Assembly: GCA_027563935.2 (NCBI GenBank)
Contig: CM050449.1
Span: forward strand, 57,801,949 to 57,865,948
Source of the DNA: Costus lasius
Lineage: Eukaryota; Streptophyta; Magnoliopsida; Zingiberales; Costaceae
DNA length: 64,000 nt
Direction: 5' to 3'
The translations under genes and the position numbers were made by a program. Under the pieces are notes generated by a model, which did not search any database, was not told where the DNA came from, and saw only the letters and a list, made by a program, of their open reading frames with translations. Positions 1-11,274 of the stretch are shown here, piece after piece. Every line of letters starts with the position of its first letter. The first letter of the stretch is position 1.

Positions 1-413
1 AACCCTAACCTTTCAACGATGCCTCTAGACTTTCATCATGTGCCCAACACATATGAACTTCTAGTCAAGTCCATTCCTAACCGTTATGCCTAGGGCCAAC
101 GAGTTTCCTTGCGAAGGCACGCCCCATTAAAACGGACTGGGGAAACCATTGCCACCATGCACTTTCTAATGATAAGTGGGTGTGTCCCACAAGGGTAGGA
201 AACAGTTCACAACACCACTGATCGATAGCTTAGTGAGGGCTACGCGTTAGAAGGCTACTAGACTTGATATTTTGAATGAGGGTTTTTGAGGTCTCAATTA
301 GTTTTATCTTATGTCTAGCATTACAGGCATGCATTCCTATAGTGATAACATAACGATAAAACAATACAGGCATGCTTTAGCAGATAAGATAAGCAGTAAA
401 AGAATGATGTGAT
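1..413. other. Unidentified flanking DNA left of the copia complex
   Basis: No convincing reading frame, RNA gene or recognised repeat is seen here. The 10-mer ACAGGCATGC occurs twice, near 323 and 365, within an A/T-rich stretch. The final five bases, GTGAT (409-413), precede the first LTR and are the expected left target-site duplication of the whole A/C complex; the right copy would lie beyond the window. It could be original host DNA or part of an older element. Confidence 0.4.
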
Positions 414-1802
414 TATTAGGGTATGCCCTTAACGCCAATGTTTGAGGCTTTGGGTTATTTTCAGTATCATGTATAAACAATATAAAGGCAATTGTTGTTA
501 TTCAGATTGTTACATTATCTGCTGTTGTATATATAACTTCTGAGTAATGTCTCAATGATGGTCAGCTTAGCTGACATTCAGTATTGTCCTTAGTCGAGAT
601 ATCTCGGTGAACATGAGACAGCCTTGGTATGATTGAGACTAATATGTGTTCTAATCTTATAGGATGCTTCGAGCATGGAATAAAATTTAGACACATAGGT
701 GCATTGGATGTACTGGACTGACCCTACTTAGGATATTCAATTGTTTGTCACAATGTGAATAATCCTTGTATGCAAGCAAGTGGCATATTCCCTCTGACTT
801 GAGATCACTTGTGTTTCTAAGTGATGATTGGCATTATCTTGAGATAGTTCAATATCATTTGAAATATAATGGTTAAGGATTATCTTGGATAGTGGGCATG
901 AGTCATGTTAGGGTACTTGTGATAGATAAAGGATTGCCTCTCCTAGTTGGGGTGTGATGTTCTAATGGGGCCCCCTGGATGAAATGGTTGAGAATGTGTA
1001 TGGCCATACCCAGACGACTATGTTCGTCTGACCTAACCATTTTCATCATGTTGGAATCACAGGCTTGACACGCTTGTCCAACGAGAACATCCAGTGGTAA
1101 AGGGAAACATGTATGCCAAGTGAATTAGATTCACTCTTGTGCTATGGTTTGGGAGTAGTCTTGGAAGACTTTTTTCTTCATATCGGGAGACAGTGATGTG
1201 TTGCTAGATATCCCTCTCTGGTTGTGATAACGTAAGTTATCGTTACCGACATTGAAGGAAACCCTTAGGGTCGCACAATTTGGTGATATGGCTTACTTAT
1301 GTCAGATCGTGTGGACTGGAAATATTCTAGTTCATTTTAAAGGAATTTAAGCTCTGATTAAAAGTGAGATCTAGTCTAATCATGTTTGATTGATTAGGAC
1401 ATGTGATCGGTAAGCTTTGATCGGAGAATTGATGCTTGATCGTAAAGATCAGGGGTTCAATGTGATGTGTGGTTAGATCTTCTAAGAAGATTATAACCAG
1501 GGCTGGTTTGATTTGGTGCTTAAACCAAATTAAGATTGAACCGGTTCACTTGTGAACGCATGGTTCAATTTAAGAGGAGTTAGTGATCGCTTAAAGGGAG
1601 TTATGGAGGGAGTTACATTTTCGGTTCTTACCATATGTGGTGGCCGAATTTTCCCTTTGTGCGCACCCCACGGTTTTCGCTTCTTGCTCTCGCTTTTCTC
1701 CTCTCTTCGTTCTCGTGTGTGAACCATCTTCACGCAAGGAAGAGAAATTCAACCAGCCAAGGGCGCACATCATCCTTTGAAGAAACGATCAGGACTCCTT
1801 GG
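414..1802 (+). repeat. LTR1, 5' LTR of remnant A, truncated at its 3' end
   Basis: The sequence from TTAGGGTATGCCC onward matches LTR2 and LTR3 nearly base for base up to about 1802. There LTR sequence (matching 18612-18682) passes directly into gag sequence (matching 21718 onward). The last ~230 bp of the LTR, the primer binding site, the leader and the 5' half of gag are missing. The first LTR dinucleotide seems to read TA instead of TG. Confidence 0.85.
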
Positions 1803-4727
1803 AAACGGGGCACGAGTTGCTGCTGTTGCTGTAGGAGAATATCACATCTCTTTACCATCTCGAGTTGTATTAGAACTTGACAAATGTTATTTTGTACCAA
1901 GCATAACAAAGAATATTATCTCTATTCCTGCTCTTGTCAGGAAAGGTTTTTCATTTGAATGCAAAACTTCACAGTGCTGTATTTCATATGATAATATTGT
2001 TTATGCAACTGGGTCGATTAACAATGGGTTATACATGTTGGACATGGAATGTTCTGTACAACAAATTGATAATAAGAAAGCCAAGTATGCTGATGACAGC
2101 ACCTTGTTATGGCATAGTCGTCTAGGCCATATTAACAAGAAGCGCATTAAGCGGTTGCATGACTATGGACTGCTGGGATCATTCTCCTATGAGGAGTTTG
2201 ACACATGCAAAGCTTGTTTAATGGGTAAGATGACGAAGACTCCTTTTACTAATAAAGGTGAAAGAGCTTCAGGTTTACTTGACCTTATTCACACTGATGT
2301 GTGTGGGCCATTTAGTAAACATGCCAGAGGTGGCTATTCATACTTCATTACTTTTACTGATGATTTCTGTAGGTATGGTTATGTCTATTTAATGAGGCAT
2401 AAGAGTGAATCTTTTGACAAGTTCAAAGAATTCAAAAATGAAGTACAGAATCAGTTAGGCCGAAATATCAAAGCACTTCGATCAGATCGAGGTGGAGAAT
2501 ACTTGAGTCGTGAGTTTACTGACTATATGAAGGAGTGTGGGATCATCTCACAGCTCACTCCGCCAGGGACACCGCAATGGAATGGTGTATCCGAAAGGAG
2601 GAATCGAACCTTATTAGATATGGTTCGTTCTATGATGAGTCAGGCTACTCTACCTTACTCCTTTTGGGGATTTGCACTGGAAACAGCTGCAAAGGTGCTA
2701 AACCGAGTGCCATCCAAGGCCGTTTCAAAGACGCCATATGAGTTGTGGTATGGGAAACAGCCGAGCTTGACATTTATCAAAATCTGGGGTTGCGAGGCTT
2801 ATGTCAAAAAGCTCGCCTCTAGGAAACTGGAGAGCAGATCTGATAAATGTATATTTGTCGGATACCCTAAAGAAACTAAGGGTTATTATTTCTACGATCC
2901 CAAAGAGAATAAAGTATTTGTTGCTCGAATGGCAATTTTTCTTGAGAAGGAATTTCTTCTGCAAGACGCCAGTGGGAGAGAAATAAAGCTGGATGAAATT
3001 ACAGAAGAGGGACAAAGTAGTCAAGCACAGTTGGATGAGCCTGAGCCAATAGATCAGGTTAATATTCAACCTGAGGCTCAGACATCACGGGAACCGCGTA
3101 GATCGGGAAGGATTCGTCGTCAGCCTGTGCGCTATGACGGAGTCTACATCATTAATGATGAACCCCTCACTTATGCGGATGCGGTCAGTGGACCGGAGTC
3201 AGCAAGATGGCTTGAAGCTATGCGAGCCGAGATGGACTCCATGTCAGATAACCAAGTCTGGGATTTGGTTGATCCGCCTCCGGGAGTAATCCCTATAGGC
3301 TGTAATTGGATCTTCAAAAAGAAGACAGACATGGATGGTAACATGCTTACCTATAAGGGCAGGCTAGTTGCGAAAGGTTTCAAACAAATCTATGGGATAG
3401 ATTATGATGAAACTTTCTCTCCTGTAGCCATGTTCAAGTCCATTCGAATTATTCTCGCGATAGCAGCATATTATGATTATGAGATCTGGCAAATGGATGT
3501 GAAAACCGCTTTCCATAACGGAAAATTAGAAGAGGATGTGTATATGACACAACCTGAAGGTTTCATTAATCCGTCAGAACGTCATAAAATATGCAAATTA
3601 AAGAAGTCCATTTATGGACTAAAACAAGCATCGCGAAGCTGGAATATTCGATTTGATGAATCAGTTTCTGAATTTGGTTTCATCAAAAATGAAGATGACC
3701 CGTGTGTATATAAAAGGTTTAGTGGGAGCGTGATTACTTTCCTAGTCCTCTACGTCGATGATATTTTAATCATTGGAAACGATATTCCTGAACTACATGC
3801 AGTCAAAGCATGGTTAAGAAAATGTTTCCAGATGAAAGATTTAGGAGAAGCGACCTATATACTAGGTGTGAAGATCTTTAGAGATAGATCTAATAGGATA
3901 TCTTCCAGAGTACTTACATCGATAAGGTCCTGGAGAGATTCCATTTAGAAAATTCTAAAAGAGGATATCTTCCAGTCATACATGGTCTGAATCTTTCAAA
4001 GTGCCAGTGTCCTCAAACACAGTCTGAAAAAGATGAGATGGACAATACGCCTTATGCTTCGGCTATTGGGTCTATCATGTATGCGATGTTATGTACTCGC
4101 CTAGACGTCGCTTACGGGTTAAGCATAACCAGTCGATTCCAAGGTAATCCAGGGAAGGCACACTGGATTGCAGTCAAGAACATTTTTAAATATCTTCGGA
4201 GAACCAAAGATATGTTCTTCATTTATGGAGGTCAGGGAGAACTCAGTATTGAAGGATATACTGATGCTTCATTCCAATCTGACCAAGACGATTTCCGATC
4301 GCAATCAGGCTATGTCTTTAGCTTGAATGGAGGAGCAATGGTGTGGAAGAGTTTCAAACAATCAATTGTTGCTGATTCCACAACAGAAGCCGAGTATGTT
4401 GCAGCCTCAGAAGCATAAAAGGAGGCAGTATGGATTCGTAAGTTCATTCAGGAACTTGGTGTTGTTCCTTCGAGTGCAAATCCATTGGTTGTCTTCTGTG
4501 ACAACACTGGAGCGATTGCACAAGCGAAGGAACCACGGTCACACCAGAAGTCCAAGCACATACAAAGAAGGTTTCACTTGATCCGTGAAATCATTGATCG
4601 AGGAGATATCAAGATCTGCAAGATTCATACAGATGACAATCTAGCTGACCCGCTTACAAAGCCTCTGGCGCAGCAGAAGCATGAGAAGCACTGTAACAAT
4701 ATGGGTTTGAGATACCTCAACCATTAG
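1803..4727 (+). pseudogene. Degenerate copia gag-pol remnant A
   Basis: The 3' part of a Ty1/copia polyprotein: end of protease, integrase (HHCC zinc region; D and E residues in TDVCGPF, SDRGGEY and WNGVSERRNRT), reverse transcriptase (QMDVKTAF, YVDD near 3751) and RNase H (YTDASFQSD, TEAEYVA, CDNTGAI). The longest open frame runs to 3948. Near 3896 a 16-nt segment present in C is replaced by about 9 nt, shifting the frame; a TAA at 4416-4418 (TCA in relatives) breaks RNase H further. The gag domain and the catalytic part of protease were lost in the LTR-gag deletion, and the frame now runs out of LTR sequence, so it has no native start. It is almost identical to C (20764-24651). It would have acted in cytoplasmic virus-like particles and in integration; it is now dead. 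Confidence 0.9.
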
Positions 4728-4730
4728 ATT

Positions 4731-4747
4731 AAGTGCAAGTGGGAGAT
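4731..4747 (+). other. Polypurine tract of remnant A
   Basis: The purine-rich AAGTGGGAGAT lies between the polyprotein stop (4725-4727) and the TG of LTR2, the standard place for plus-strand priming in reverse transcription. The same tract precedes the 3' LTRs of B (16870-16886) and C (24655-24671), and in reverse complement those of D (26361-26377) and G (58805-58821). Confidence 0.85.
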
Positions 4748-4978
4748 TGTTAGGGTATGCCCTTAACGCCAATGTTTGAGGCTTTGGATTATTTTCAGTA
4801 TCATGTATAAACAATATAAGGGCAATTGTTGTTATTCAGATTGTTACATTATCTGCTGTTGTATATATAACTTCTGAGTAATGTCTCAATGATGGTCAGC
4901 TTAGCTGACATTCAGTATTGTCCTTAGTCGAGATATCTCGGTGAACATGAGACAGCCTTGGTATGATTGAGACTAATA
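4748..4978 (+). repeat. LTR2, segment 1 of 3
   Basis: Starts TGTTAGGGTATGCCC right after the polypurine tract and matches LTR1 (414-645) closely. It is cut at 4978 by a solo LTR and continues at 6688 after the duplicated target TAATA. Confidence 0.9.
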
Positions 4979-6682
4979 TGAAGAAACCCCTTAAACAAGG
5001 GGGGCAAAAAAACCCTAGTCATGGCGCTAATGAAAAATATGCTAGCGGAAGCAAGGGTTTAAGATCATTTGCATGCCATATGTTCAACTATAACCGATTG
5101 AATAGATTGAGAGGGAAATTCATACCAACGCCATATGCTTGGAAGTCGGCTTGGATGAAGAGAACAAATTAGATCTCCTCCACAAGTTCACACACAAGAT
5201 GAAGATGCTTACTCCTTGCGGTCCCTTGTGCTAGCAAGACACCCAACCTTTTCTTTTGTCGAATGGAAAGGGGGTGATGAGATGATTCCCTCTTGGCCGA
5301 GAGCTCCTCTTGCCAAAGCTCCTCTCTTTTTCCGATCGCCCAACCAAAGAGCTAGGCGTTGAAGCAAAGAGCAAAACGCATATGCGTTTTTGGCGTTGGA
5401 GCAAAAACCGGTTTGATTACTTACCATAAATGGAAGACAATCAAGCCATGCGTTTAAGCCAACCCTAAAACGCCTATTGACATTGAACCAAGCGTTCACC
5501 TTTGTGAACCGGTTCAATCCAATAACGTCAAATCGACTTTGGTTCTTCAAACCAAACCGAAATAGCTCAAGCCACTTGGTCTAGACCAAATCGAACCCCA
5601 AGGCTCATGATCTAACCATTCATCTCCTGATGCCCCTGATCTCTTCGATCTAGCATCATCTCTCTCGATCGAAGCTTACCGATCTCAAGTCCTAATCAAT
5701 CAAACATGATCAGACCAGATCTCACTTACAATCAGAGATTAAATCCCTCTAATCTGAACTCAAAGAATTCAGTCCATACGATCTGACTCAAGTAAGCCAT
5801 ATCACCAAATTGTGCGACCCTGAGGGTTTCCTCTAAATGTCGGTAACGATAACTTACGTTATCACGATCAGTGAGGGGTATCTAGCAACACATCACTGTC
5901 TCCCGATATAAAGGAAAGAGTCTTCCAAGACTACTCCCAAACCATAGCACAAGTGTGAATCAAACTCACAAGGCATACATGTATCCTTTGCCACTGGACG
6001 TTCTTATTGGACAAGCATGTCAAGCCTGTAACTCCAATACGATGAGCATGATTAGATCAGATGAACATAGTCATCTGGGTATGGCCATACACTTCCTCAA
6101 TCATCTCATATAGGGGGGGCCCCTTAGAACATCACACTCCTTGAACAAGGAGACGGCAATCCTTTATCTATCACAAGTGCCCTAACCTGACTCAAGCTCA
6201 CCATCCAAGATAGTCTATAATCATTATGTTTCAAATGATATTGAACTACCTCAAGACAATGACAATCATCATTTAGAAACACAAGTGATCTCAAGTCAGA
6301 GGACATGTGCCACTTGCTGCTTACAGGGATCATTCACATCGTGACAAGCAATGGAATATCCCAGTAGGGTCTGTCCAGTACATCCAATGTACCTATGAGT
6401 CTACATCTTATTCCATGCTCGAAGCATCCTATAAGATTAGCACTCATATTAGTCTCAATCATATCAAGGCTGTCTCAGTTCACCAAGATATCTCGACTAA
6501 GGACTTATAGCCTGTCAGCCTAGCTGAACAGCTTTGAGACATTATTCAGAAGTACACTTATTACAGCAGACAAGGTAACAATCTGAATAACAACCATGCC
6601 TTTATAAACACAAGAGTTTATTACATGATACAGTTTATAATCCCAAGGCCTCAAACATTAGCCTTAAGGGCATACCCCAACA
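4979..6682 (-). mobile_element. Solo LTR (copia family 2), minus strand
   Basis: Reads TGAAGAAACC at the left and GGGCATACCCCAACA at the right, the reverse complement of a family-2 LTR. Length 1704 bp equals one LTR with no internal region. It is flanked by TAATA on both sides (4974-4978 and 6683-6687). The host LTR2 sequence is continuous when the insert and one TAATA are removed. Its U5 carries the conserved exon-like triplets at 5126-5134 and the palindrome at 5848-5863. It most likely formed by recombination between the two LTRs of a former full element. Confidence 0.92.
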
Positions 6683-7775
6683 TAATATGTGTTCTAATCT
6701 TATAGGATGCTTCGAGCATGGAATAAGATTTAGACACATAGGTGCATTGGATGTACTGGACTGACCCTACTTAGGATATTCAATTGTTTGTCACAATGTG
6801 AATAATCCTTGTATGCAAGCAAGTGGCATATTCCCTCTGACTTGAGATCACTTGTGTTTCTAAGTGATGATTGGCATTATCTTGAGATAGTTCAATATCA
6901 TTTGAAATATAATGGTTAAGGATTATCTTGGATAGTGGGCATGAGTCATGTTAGGGTACTTGTGATAGATAAAGGATTGCCTCTCCTGGTTGGGGTGTGA
7001 TGTTCTAATGGGGCCCCCTAGATGAAATGGTTGAGAATGTGTATGGCCATACCCAGACAACTATGTTCGTCTGACCTAACCATTTTCATCATGTTGGAAT
7101 CACAGGCTTGACACGCTTATCCAACGAGAACATCCAGTGGCAAAGGGAAACATGTATGCCAAGTGAATTAGATTCACTCTTGTGCTATGGTTTGGGAGTA
7201 GTCTTGGAAGACTTTTTCCTTCATATCGGGAGACAGTGATGTGTTGCTAGATACCCCTCTCTGGTCGTGATAACGTAAGTTATCGTTACCGACATTGAAG
7301 GAAACCATTAGGGTCGCACAATTTGGTGATATGGCTTACTTATGTCAGATCGTGTGGACTGGAATTATTCTAGTTCATTTTAAAGGAATTTAAGCTCTGA
7401 TTAAAAGTGAAATCTAGTCTAATCATGTTTGATTGATTAGGACATGTGATCGGTAAGCTTTGATCGGAGAATTGATGCTTGATCGTAAAGATCAGGGGTT
7501 CAATGTGATGTGTGGTTAGATCTTCTAAGAAGATTATAACCAGGGCTGGTTTGATTTGGTGCTTAAACCAAATTAAGATTGAACCAGTTCACTTGTGAAC
7601 GCATGGTTCAATTTAAGAGGAGTTAGTGATCCCTTAAAGGGAGTTATGGAGGGAGTTATATTTTCGGTTCTTACCATATGTGGTGGCCGAATTTTCCCTT
7701 TGTGCGCACCCCACGGTTTTCGCTTCTTGCTCTCGCTTTTCTCCTCTCTTCGTTCTCGTGTGTGAACCATCTTCA
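6683..7775 (+). repeat. LTR2, segment 2 of 3
   Basis: Continues LTR2 (TAATATGTGTTC...) and matches LTR1 640-1734. The palindrome GATAACGTAAGTTATC lies at 7269-7284 and a TATATTTT core-promoter-like string near 7656. It is cut at 7775 by element B with target duplication CTTCA (7771-7775). Confidence 0.9.
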
Positions 7776-9017
7776 TGTTGGGGTATGCCCTTAAGGCTAA
7801 TGTTTGAGGCCTTGGGATTGTATAAGTATCATGTAATAAACTCTTATGTTTATAAAGGCATGGTTATTATTCAGGTTGCTACCTTGTCTGCTGTAATAAG
7901 TGTACTTCTGAATAATGTCTCAAAGCTGTTCAGCTAGGCTGACATGCATATGTCCTTAGTCGAGATATCTTGGTGAACATGAGACAGCCTTGATATGATT
8001 GAGACTAATATGTGTTCTAATCTTATAGGATGCTTCGAGCATGGAATAAGATGTAGACTCATGGGTACATTGGATGTACTGGACAAACCCTACTAGGATA
8101 TTCAATTACTTGTCACAATGTGAATGATCCTTGTAAGCACCAAGTGGCACATGTCCTCTGACTTGAGATCACTTGTGTTTCTAAATGATGATTATCATTG
8201 TCTTGAGGTAGTTCAATATCATTTGAAACATAATGATTATAGACTATCTTGGATGGTGAGCTTGAATCAGGTTAGGGCACTAGTGATAGACATAGGATTG
8301 CCGTCTCCTTGTTTAAGGAGTGTGATGTTCTAAAGGGGCCCCCCTATATGAGATGATTGAGATAGTGTATGGCCATACCCAGATGACTATGTTCATCTGA
8401 TCTAATCATGCTCATCGTATTGGAGTTACAAGCTTGACCCGCTTGTCCAATAAGAACATCCAGTGGCAAAGGACACATGTATGCCTAGTGAAGTTGATTC
8501 ACACTTGTGCTGTGGTTTGGGTGAAGTCTTGGAAGACTCTTTCCTTTATATCGGGAGACAGTGATGTGTTGCTAGATACCCCTCACTGATCGTGATAACG
8601 AAAGTTATCGTTACCGACATTTAAAGGAAACCCTCAGGGTCGCACAATTTGATGATATGGCTTACTTAAGTCAGATCGTGTGGACTGAATTGTTTGGGTT
8701 CAGTTTAAAGGGATAGAGGCTCTGATTGTAAGTGAGATCTGGTCTGATCATGTTTGATTGATTGGGACTTGAGATCGGTAAGCTTCGATCGAGAGTATTG
8801 ATGCTAGATCGGTGAGATCAAGAGTATCACGAGATCAACGGTTAGATATTGAACCATTGGTTCAATGAGATCTAGACCATGGCTTGGGCTGGTTTAATTT
8901 GGTTCTTGAACCAAATTGAAATGGATTGAAGTGGCTTGAACCGGTTCACAAGGGTGAACGCTTGGTTCAAGGGGTTAGGCGTTTTGGTTCGGTAATGGGC
9001 GCATAGCTTCATCTCTT

Positions 9018-9027
9018 CCATTTATGG
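9018..9027 (+). promoter_or_regulatory. CArG/TATA-like box, candidate core promoter of B
   Basis: CCATTTATGG fits the CC(A/T)6GG MADS-box consensus and may equally be a degenerate TATA element. The same position in other copies reads CCATTTATGG (solo LTRs at 4979 and 12426), CTATTTTTAG (G and the solo LTR in G) or CTATTTTTGG (D). No ATG lies between this box and the ATG at 9310 in B, which suits a start site just downstream. The transcription start is not known. Confidence 0.35.
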
Positions 9028-9309
9028 AAAGTATTGAAGGCGACTTCACCTTAACGCCAAAGCGTTTTGAACGCTCGACTTCACTCCTCTCTTCTCAACG
9101 TTCATCCTTGGAGGTGAGGGCATTCGGACGAGAAGAGGAGGAAGGTTGCTCTCGCCAAGCTTGATCTCCAAATCTCCTTCACGCGACAAGGGATACTTTG
9201 GAGCCTTGCTAGCACAAGGGACGTTCAAGGTGTAGGCCTTCTTCTTCTTGTGTGCGATTCCTTTGGAGAAGTTCTCTTTGAACTTTGCTTCCAAGCCGAC
9301 ATCCGATCT

Positions 9310-9324
9310 ATGGCATTGGTATGA
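9310..9324 (+). other. Candidate LTR-encoded start codon and splice donor (gag exon 1) of B
   Basis: ATG-GCA-TTG is followed at once by GTATGA. All nine LTR copies reaching this point show ATG-GCN-(A/T)TG-GTA(A/T). They lie at 5126-5134, 9310-9318, 12567-12575, 18421-18429, 18794-18802, 24825-24833, 32226-32234, 57260-57268 and 63530-63538. The second codon varies only at its silent third base (A, G or T). The matching acceptor is at 11274 and the join is in frame with gag. Without splicing the frame stops after GTA-TGA. Splicing is inferred, not observed. Confidence 0.55.
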
Positions 9325-9495
9325 TCACATTCTTGATCTAATGAAATATTATAGTTGATCATATGAGCACATAAGCGATTGAATTCTTGAAACCCTAGCA
9401 AAATGCATGCGCCCCCTTTAAGGGTTTTCGGCCCCCCCCCCTCTTGAAAGGGGTTTTTAACCGCTTGCGCTCCCCCTTGAAGGGGACCCTTCAAT

Positions 9496-9507
9496 TGGTA
9501 TCAGAGC
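9496..9507 (+). other. Primer binding site of B
   Basis: TGGTATCAGAGC, two bases after the LTR end, is complementary to the 3' end of initiator-Met tRNA, the usual primer of plant copia elements. Confidence 0.9.
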
Positions 9508-10756
9508 TTAGGATCTTATATGATTCATATGATTGCTATGTATGTTTTGTGATCCATATATGTTTGATGCTTAGATCTATGTTTTCTCTTCATGCGATTA
9601 TACTAGTGGATAGTATGTTCATGTTGCGCATGTATGAGAGTTATGTTGTGTTGGCGCTAGTTGAATGGCGCATGTATGATGATTGCGCTTCTTTCATGTT
9701 GTTGTAGTTGTTTTTCTTAAAAACCCTAAATGACATGCGCGCCTTGCATATTAGATCTAAGCCGCACCTACAATAAACCCTTAGATGGGTTGATGGGGTT
9801 GAAGTCACCTCTAGATTAGATCCAATAGTCTGATCAGACCATCTGACAGCCTAGATGGATCGACCAGATGGCACCTGTGCGCAAGCATGAGGTGGCCATA
9901 GGTCGATCACACCTTAGGCGTGTAGCGAGGTCTGGTTGAGACAACCAGTGAACACACATGAGCTAGGCCCGGGGTCACACCCGCTTGCCAGAACTCATGA
10001 GGGTTGTTCAGCCCTTGGTGCATGCATGGTTGACCATTAGGTCAACACGGGTCAGTTAGGACTCGGTGCATGCAAGGGCAGAGGATCTGATTAGATGGAT
10101 GAGTTGATCCCTATCAATGTACCATTGTAAGGATGTAGGGGCACATAAGGAAATTAAAATTGATGCCATGGGGTTTTCAAAAATTTAATTTCATGATTGG
10201 ATCACATGTTGATTGATGCCATGATGTTTGTTTATTTAATCTTATGTGGGTTGCCCTAATGTGTGCTGTGCTGGGGCCTGCGTGCCTGGAATTAAACTTG
10301 TAAATTAATTTGTGATCTGCGAATCACATTTGTACTTAATTTATAATGTATAATTGACCTGCGAGTCAAACTTGTCTAGATAGATCAAATTGTATTTGAT
10401 TAGACAAGAGCACAAAGGCACACATCCAAGAGGGGCTTTCAGCTGGTGGCGCACCTGAGGTGCTCTTGGCGCTAGGGCCCTGGGTTGGACCAGATGAGAT
10501 GCAAAAGTCCCAAGAAGAGCAAGTGAAGACTTAAGTTTCTTAAGGTCTTACTTAGGCTTTGGGCTTTTACCACATAAGATGCATGCTTTCTTTTTATTGC
10601 TTATATAATTAGAACTGCATGAGTTTATCTTCTGCTATCACCATAGGACTTGCATGATAGTGAAGAAGATAAAAGACCGTTAAAATCCAAACGCTAACAT
10701 ATCAAGCTCGTAAGCCTTCTGACGCGAAACCTCACTGTTCTGATTATCGTTGGAGC

Positions 10757-10784
10757 CGTGTTGTACCCACTCAGTGGGCACGTC
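10757..10784 (+). promoter_or_regulatory. Leader hairpin 1 of B
   Basis: The inner stem-loop CCCAC-TCA-GTGGG is closed by CGTG/CACG with a TTGTA bulge on the 5' side. It is conserved in C (20224-20255) and D (30784-30818, minus strand). A candidate dimerisation or packaging structure in the genomic RNA. Confidence 0.6.
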
Positions 10785-10961
10785 CATCTATCTTCAGACG
10801 GTGCTGGATTTCACCTGCGTGTTACAGAGAAGGGATTTATCACTTCTCGTTGCTCAGCATAGCACGTGGTGGTCCAGGGAGTAGGTCGGGTCAGCTTGAC
10901 CATGTAGACTACATATGTGGCGCATATGGTAGCACATGGAGGCAGCCATCTGAGGGATCAG

Positions 10962-10996
10962 AGACTGTGTTGTACCAACTCAGTTGGCACAGTCTG
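10962..10996 (+). promoter_or_regulatory. Leader hairpin 2 of B
   Basis: The same architecture as hairpin 1 with one covarying pair: inner stem CCAAC-TCA-GTTGG, TTGTA bulge and an 8-bp outer stem AGACTGTG/CACAGTCT. Copies lie at 20432-20466 in C and 30574-30608 in D (minus strand). Confidence 0.65.
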
Positions 10997-11274
10997 CTGG
11001 ATTGCCCAGGTGAAGGGGAATCGCATGGGTTGGCGATTGGCTGGGACAGCCTACCAGAAATTAGTGCTTGTCATCTCTGTGCATCTTATCTCGCCTGAGC
11101 GGGACGCGGAGACCAAGTATGAAATCTGGATCCCATCTCACTAAAAGAGTGTTACTCTTTCGGACTGTTTACTGGATTTTTCAGTCAGATAAAATAGTGA
11201 GAAAAAGAATCTTTCTTAAGTCCTGATTGATTCTTAACATTGATACTGACCTTGCTGTTCTTGCATTGTTGTAG

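Larger units (their letters stand above)
7776..9493 (+). repeat. 5' LTR of element B
   Basis: Starts TGTTGGGGTATGCCC and ends GGGACCCTTCA, followed by the primer site. The conserved palindrome (here GATAACGAAAGTTATC) is at 8594-8609, the motif TTGCTAGCACAAGG at 9206-9219 and the start-codon/donor element at 9310-9324. A C-homopolymer lies near 9431. Confidence 0.92.
9319..11274 (+). other. Leader of B, proposed 1956-bp intron upstream of gag
   Basis: Runs from the donor-like GTATGA in U5 to TTGTAG before gag and contains the LTR end, the primer site and the untranslated leader. A branch-point-like TTAAC and a T-rich tract precede the acceptor. No credible protein is encoded; a short frame at 10850-11098 is not conserved as protein. 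The leader also holds the paired hairpins near 10757 and 10962. Equivalent segments are 18803-20742 in C and 30296-32225 in D. Confidence 0.5.

Noticed and set aside
1..20. AACCCTAACC resembles the plant telomere repeat
   Set aside because: Only about one and a half units are present; there is no array.
1777..1802. Gene start of remnant A at 1777
   Set aside because: The first codons lie in LTR sequence on the left of a deletion junction; the frame is accidental.
9046..9294. 82-codon minus-strand frame repeated in both B LTRs
   Set aside because: It is repeated only because the LTRs are duplicates, lies antisense to the transcript and has no recognisable domain.
9428..9442. C-homopolymer of different length in the two B LTRs (also near 18542)
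   Set aside because: Slippage or sequencing error in a homopolymer explains it.
10850..11098. Open frame of 82 codons in the leader of B
   Set aside because: The equivalent frame is not kept in C or D, and the region is better explained by conserved RNA structure.
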